A stretch of 64,000 nucleotides of DNA from Roseovarius sp. Pro17 (GTDB lineage Bacteria > Pseudomonadota > Alphaproteobacteria > Rhodobacterales > Rhodobacteraceae), in assembly GCF_035599575.1 (NCBI RefSeq), contig NZ_CP141179.1:2666001-2730000 (forward strand), read 5' to 3'. Positions 60,346-64,000 of this stretch are shown here, piece after piece. Within the stretch, counting starts at the first letter, position 1; each line of letters opens with the position of its first letter. Under the pieces are notes generated by a model. The model saw nothing but the letters and a program-made list of their open reading frames with translations, was not told the DNA's origin and searched no databases. The position numbers and the translations under genes were made by a program.

Positions 60346-62355
60346 CTAGACGTGATTGCGCACAATTGTTTCGTCCCACTCTTCTTCATAGGCCAGCGTA
60401 TCGCCCTCCCATGCGCGCAGGCGGGCATGAATTTCCCAAGTATCCTTGGTGCTGGTCACGTCCGTCTCGGTTTCCGAGCGCACCGCCCAGTCGCCCCGGC
60501 TCATCGCGTGGAACCATGTGATCCGCGCCTTTGGGGCATGATCTGTGGCGCTTTCCACAGTGTAAGTCTCAACCCCTTCGGAAGTAATCGTCAGATCGTT
60601 CTCGCGGATACGGATCGTGCCCTCGTCGTCGGTAATCGTGACACGCGCACCACCCTCGCCCGTGCGCTCGATCTGCCAGTCAAAGTCGCCCTGGGAGAGG
60701 ATCTCAGGTTCTAGCAGCGGTGCGACCTTGGGCGTGCCCAGATCGTGCAAGGCCCCGTCCGGTCCGGCCCGTTCCGGCAGGGTCAGAGTGCAATTTGCCA
60801 GATCAAGACTGAGAACGGCTGCCTCTGGTGCGGGCCACGCCATGGGAAAGTACGTGTTGGACAGCGACAGGCGCAGCTTGTGCCCCTTGCGAAGTGTTTG
60901 CGCGACGTGTTTCAGCGGTACACGGGTGGTATGGGTGCGCCCCGGCTCTATCGGCTCCGGCATCTCATGGCTGCCTCGATGTGTGAGATTCAGCATACCA
61001 TAAGTCATCCGGGTCGCGCTACCATCCGGTGCGACATCGACCAGCCGCGCGGCAATCAGCGCGACGGGCTGGTCGCAGGTAAAGGTGATGTCGAGCGTGC
61101 CGTCACCGGCGATCTCGAAATCCGCATCCAGCGGCGCGGTTTCAAAGGTCACACTCGCCGCATCATCCGTCCCCTGATCGCCCGGCTGATCGCCCGGATT
61201 GGCGTAGGAACACCACTTGCCCGCCTGCAACCCGACCGTGGCAGGGGTCGAAACCTCGGCCACGCCCTGCCCTTTGCCGCCGCGTGCCAGCGTGCCAGCC
61301 GCGTCCATTGCCCAGTCGACGCGGTTGACATTGGGCGACGGCCACGATGGCTCGGACACCCAGCGGCCCTCGCGCGTCTCGTAGCTGCTCTGCGGCGCGG
61401 CGTGGTCCTGCATGAATAGACGCAATTGCGGCTCGTCCATGATGCCGGTCTCGCGGCCCTTCAGCCAGTAATCCCACCAGCGCAGTTCCTCGGTCAGCCA
61501 ATCGATGGCCGGACCGGGCGCACCCAGATGCGGGTATTTGTGCGCCCAGGGGCCGACCAGCCCCTTGCGCGGCACGTCGAGGTTTTCCATCAGGCGAAAC
61601 ACCGTGCGCGGATAGCCGTCCGCCCAGCCGGACGCCGCATAGACCGGCACCTTCACTGCGGAATAACTCTCGCAGATCGAGCCATGCTTCCAGAACGCAT
61701 CGCGCGTCTGATGCTCAAGCCAAGTCTTCAGCCAGAGGCCGCTACCCTTTAGCCGATCCATCCACATGCCGCGCCAGCGGTCGCCCACATGGCGCGGATC
61801 GGGGGGCAGTGTGTTGATGCCAAACATCGTTGCGGCCCACGAAATCTGTTCGCACAGCATGGTGCCACCCATGTAATGGATATCATCCGCATAACGGTCA
61901 TCGGTCGAACAGAGCGTCACGATGGCCTTGAGCGCCGGCGGCTGCAGCGCTGCGATCTGCAACCCGTTGAAGCCGCCCCAGGAAATGCCGACGATCCCGA
62001 CGCCGCCATCGCACCAGTCCTGCGCCGCCAGCCAGGCGATCACCTCGCAGCCATCCTGCAATTCCTCGGCGGTATATTCATCGGTCATAACGCCTTCCGA
62101 TTCGCCGCAGCCGCGAATGTCGACGCGCACATAGGCGTAGCCGTGCCCGGCGATATAGGGGGCGCGGGCAATGTCACGGGCTAACGTGCGATCATTCTTG
62201 CGATAGGGCAGATACTCAAAGATCGCAGGCACGGGCGCATCCCCGGCATCCTCGGGCAGCCAAATGCGCGCGGCCAGCTTAGTGCCGTCGGGCATTGCGA
62301 TTTCTGTATGTTCGATCTCGCGGACCGGGCGGGGATGATCGGTGACAATCTGCAT
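60346..62355 (-). CDS. CocE/NonD (S15-type) hydrolase
   Basis: 669 residues from ATG at 62355, with GAGGCG nine bases upstream. Alpha/beta-hydrolase with the X-Pro dipeptidyl peptidase/cocaine esterase layout: AIFEYLPYRKNDRTLARD, VRVDIRGCGESEG, nucleophile Ser in VGISWGGFNGLQ, SGWADGYPRTV with the acid, GPWAHKYPHLG with the His, and a C-terminal jelly-roll domain. No signal peptide, so cytosolic. It leads the operon with the peptide importer, which suggests it hydrolyses imported peptides or amides. Confidence 0.88.
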   Translation of the reverse strand: MQIVTDHPRPVREIEHTEIAMPDGTKLAARIWLPEDAGDAPVPAIFEYLPYRKNDRTLARDIARAPYIAGHGYAYVRVDIRGCGESEGVMTDEYTAEELQDGCEVIAWLAAQDWCDGGVGIVGISWGGFNGLQIAALQPPALKAIVTLCSTDDRYADDIHYMGGTMLCEQISWAATMFGINTLPPDPRHVGDRWRGMWMDRLKGSGLWLKTWLEHQTRDAFWKHGSICESYSAVKVPVYAASGWADGYPRTVFRLMENLDVPRKGLVGPWAHKYPHLGAPGPAIDWLTEELRWWDYWLKGRETGIMDEPQLRLFMQDHAAPQSSYETREGRWVSEPSWPSPNVNRVDWAMDAAGTLARGGKGQGVAEVSTPATVGLQAGKWCSYANPGDQPGDQGTDDAASVTFETAPLDADFEIAGDGTLDITFTCDQPVALIAARLVDVAPDGSATRMTYGMLNLTHRGSHEMPEPIEPGRTHTTRVPLKHVAQTLRKGHKLRLSLSNTYFPMAWPAPEAAVLSLDLANCTLTLPERAGPDGALHDLGTPKVAPLLEPEILSQGDFDWQIERTGEGGARVTITDDEGTIRIRENDLTITSEGVETYTVESATDHAPKARITWFHAMSRGDWAVRSETETDVTSTKDTWEIHARLRAWEGDTLAYEEEWDETIVRNHV

Positions 62356-62474
62356 GGACAATTCGCCTCAACTGGAAGAGTTCGTACACCAGTAAACGCC
62401 ACCGCAGCCTATCCGGCAATTTCGCAGATACGTGGCACTTGACACTTTTTGTGCGTCAGTATGCGATAGGCGAC

Positions 62475-63284
62475 ATGAGTGATGATCCTTTCGGCACAAA
62501 CCTTGCCTATGCGTGCAGCCTGTTGCCCTCGATCTCCGAGGTGTGCCGCCGCATCGGGATCAACCGCCAACAGTTCAACAAGTACCTTGCCGGAACGGTG
62601 CGCCCCTCGCGTCACAACATGCGGCGAATCAGCGATTTCTTCGGCGTGACCGAATCCGAGATCCTGCTGGAGCCTGCGCGCTTCGCCAGCCTGATTTCGC
62701 TGCGCTCATCCTCGCCCCGCAGCGGCGGGTTGCCCCAGCATCTGCACGCGATCGAAAAGCTGCACCGCCTGTCGGTTGAGCTTGTCCGCTACAGCGGCTG
62801 GTATTTCCGGTATTTCTACACCTTCGGTTATCCCGGCCGCATCACCCGTTCTCTGGCCGTCATCTCGGAACGGGACGGGCGGCACCTGTGGAAGAATGTC
62901 GAGCGACGCAGCAATTATGATCTGACGATGGAGCGCTTCGTGGGGAAATACGAAGGGCTGGCCTTTCACCTCGGGCACCGCATCCATATCGTGGAATACG
63001 ACGTGCTGAATGCCGGCTCGATTACGCAGCTGATGCTTTATCCGTCCTATTCGCCCCGTCCTGGCCACCTGCGCGGCGTGCAGACCGGCGCATCAATGCG
63101 GCGCGGGCGCAAGCCTGCGGCGTCTGCCGTGGTACTGGAGTACCTAGGCGAGCAGATCGACCATCGCCGCGCGCTGGCGCGCTGTGGTATTTTTGACCCG
63201 GGCGATATCGACGAGGGGATCAAACGGCTGATCGAGAACCGGATCGCATCCGAAGAGTGGGTGTTTGAGATCGACGAAATCTGA
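62475..63284 (+). CDS. HTH (XRE-like) regulator, divergent from the hydrolase-transporter operon
   Basis: 269 residues from ATG at 62475. An N-terminal Cro/CI-type helix-turn-helix (ISEVCRRIGINRQQFNKYLA, then SRHNMRRISDFFGV), followed by a larger domain (about 85-269) rich in aromatics (YSGWYFRYFYTFGYPGR), not recognised but plausibly a ligand sensor. It sits head-to-head with the CocE-Dpp operon across a gap of about 120 bases, containing an imperfect dyad near 62438-62457 (TTGACAC and GTGCGTCA), so it probably controls that operon. Confidence 0.75.
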   Translation: MSDDPFGTNLAYACSLLPSISEVCRRIGINRQQFNKYLAGTVRPSRHNMRRISDFFGVTESEILLEPARFASLISLRSSSPRSGGLPQHLHAIEKLHRLSVELVRYSGWYFRYFYTFGYPGRITRSLAVISERDGRHLWKNVERRSNYDLTMERFVGKYEGLAFHLGHRIHIVEYDVLNAGSITQLMLYPSYSPRPGHLRGVQTGASMRRGRKPAASAVVLEYLGEQIDHRRALARCGIFDPGDIDEGIKRLIENRIASEEWVFEIDEI

Positions 63285-63355
63285 CGGCCTGGTCGGATGT
63301 ATGTTCTACAAGCTGATTGGACCTGTCGCGGTTTGATGCCGCTCCAGGCTCTCGT

Positions 63356-63517
63356 TTAAGCCACCTTCCATTCGAAGACGACAGGGCTTTTCAGCCCAGT
63401 GCTGAGTGTCGGCAGGAAGGCGTCGCGCATTGTAATGTATTTTGCGCGACTCATCCGCTCGGTCCGACCGGGAGACGTATTGCTCTCGCTCTCGATCTTC
63501 TCGTCGGTATCAAACAT
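63356..63517 (-). CDS. Small protein, 53 residues, third in a coupled cluster
   Basis: Starts MFDTDEKIESESNTSPG and ends SPVVFEWKVA; hydrophilic, no span. The ATG at 63517 lies 8 bases inside the previous ORF's end and has GGAG six bases upstream. Family unknown. The overlap and good ribosome site argue that it is real. Confidence 0.6.
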   Translation of the reverse strand: MFDTDEKIESESNTSPGRTERMSRAKYITMRDAFLPTLSTGLKSPVVFEWKVA

Positions 63518-63665
63518 TGGTCTCTCCAATTGCAGGTGTCTTGGGATTGCGAAACCCCATGGCGACCCATGCGCCGAAGAGCTTTGCGAAAAATCCCAGG
63601 CTCTGTTTCTTCGCGTTGGGGATATCACTTGGCAGGGACGCGCCCGGGGGCAGGTCAGATGTCAT
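63510..63665 (-). CDS. Small protein, 51 residues, second in a coupled cluster
   Basis: MTSDLPPGASLPSDIPNA then KKQSLGFFAKLFGAWVAMGF and a polar tail. One possible amphipathic or membrane segment (LGFFAKLFGAWVAMGF). Its ATG overlaps the stop of the upstream cysteine-rich gene as ATGA, and its end overlaps the next small ORF. Function unknown. Confidence 0.6.
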   Translation of the reverse strand: MTSDLPPGASLPSDIPNAKKQSLGFFAKLFGAWVAMGFRNPKTPAIGETNV

Positions 63666-64000
63666 GGTTCGCATCTCGGGTGCGGCAATGTGTCCTCCGG
63701 CCAGAGCGAGCCGTAGAGGCTCAGCCAGTGGCCGCCCTTGAACGCCAGATAGACCGGCATGTTGCAGCAGGTGGCGATGACCCGCTCGGTCGAGGCGTCG
63801 GATGACAGGCGGAACGATTTAAGCCGATCCTCGCCCGCGAGAAACGTCACTCGATCCTTGCGATACATCACGAAAGGGGTCGCGCCGTACTCCGTCAGGA
63901 CAGGTGGCGCACCATCGAGCTTTTGCATCCGCGCGGCAGCCTCGCGACAGGAGGAACAACAACATTCGACGCTGGCGATGGCCGCTCCCGCCACTCCGAG
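63662..64000 (-). CDS. GFA/DUF6151-like cysteine-rich protein (5' end outside window)
   Basis: At least 112 residues; the frame is open to the window edge, and the apparent GTG at 63994 is probably internal because the family normally has residues ahead of this point. The zinc-type motif VECCCSSCREAA is followed by GATPFVMYRKDRVTF, ERVIATCCNMPVYLAF and a hydrophobic core resembling glutathione-dependent formaldehyde-activating-like domains. First visible gene of a coupled three-gene set. Confidence 0.6.
   Translation of the reverse strand, partial: LGVAGAAIASVECCCSSCREAAARMQKLDGAPPVLTEYGATPFVMYRKDRVTFLAGEDRLKSFRLSSDASTERVIATCCNMPVYLAFKGGHWLSLYGSLWPEDTLPHPRCEP

Noticed and set aside
1..64000. 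CRISPR array search
   Set aside because: No regularly spaced repeat families were seen; the only tandem repeats are coding (RTX, Met-rich) or the single 21-bp and 15-bp duplications.
1..64000. Replication or partition genes (repABC, repA, parAB)
   Set aside because: None recognised in any frame, so plasmid status cannot be supported from this window.

Overview
The window reads as a high-GC alphaproteobacterial accessory region, most likely from the Roseobacter/Rhodobacteraceae group and possibly on a plasmid or genomic island. The basis is codon usage, the families seen (CutF-like leaders, MauE-type membrane protein, RTX protein, CocE hydrolase plus dipeptide ABC operon) and the density of insertion sequences. 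No replication gene, rRNA or intact tRNA was found, so replicon type and species are not determined.

Layout. 0-5.3 kb: the N-terminus of a large DUF4347 surface protein (runs off the left edge) followed by a three-gene membrane/adaptor operon (M50 peptidase-HlyD fusion and two HlyD-type adaptors), probably its export or processing machinery. 5.3-7.5 kb: scar region with fragments of IS6 and IS3 elements and a decayed tRNA-Ala 3' half. 6.2-12.5 kb: a phosphorelay locus (single-domain response regulator, histidine kinase translationally coupled to a periplasmic molybdopterin-oxidoreductase-like protein, Hpt protein, and two divergent REC proteins whose C-termini look like degenerate GGDEF domains). 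12.6-19.2 kb: an IS3 element with an internally deleted transposase, a sulfotransferase-like gene, a dead IS3 remnant, a secreted thermonuclease and an RTX calcium-binding protein.

19.3-46.2 kb is a large copper-homeostasis island. Two sequence-identical 1510-bp IS3-family elements in inverted orientation (19253-20762 and 33832-35341) bracket cueR, the Cu+ ATPase copA, an HMA chaperone, cytochrome c, a CopI-like cupredoxin, a CutF-like leader, a Met-rich multicopper oxidase, copB and an OmpR-type two-component system. Outside the second IS the theme continues with a permease, a TVP38-type membrane protein, DUF302, an EF-hand protein, a second CutF-like gene and a CusBA RND pump whose CusB carries three CusF-like domains. 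Two regulatory codes recur: MerR/CueR-type promoters with 19-bp spacers (five sites) and a direct repeat of the type TTGTAAC-N3-TTGTAAC (three sites) that probably binds the local OmpR-type regulator. A frameshifted cusF and a serine recombinase broken by an in-frame stop close the island at 48.2 kb.

48.8-63.3 kb is a cyanophycin and peptide metabolism block: isoaspartyl peptidase/asparaginase, cyanophycinase, cyanophycin synthetase, an unassigned ATP-grasp ligase, then on the opposite strand a CocE/S15-type hydrolase and a complete dipeptide-type ABC importer, with a divergent HTH regulator. The likely logic is synthesis, breakdown and uptake of Asp-Arg polymer and dipeptides. The right edge holds two tightly coupled small ORFs behind a partial cysteine-rich GFA/DUF6151-like gene.

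Starts were revised where ribosome binding sites or ATGA overlaps decide them. All family assignments are from reading the translated sequences by eye; none was verified by database search.
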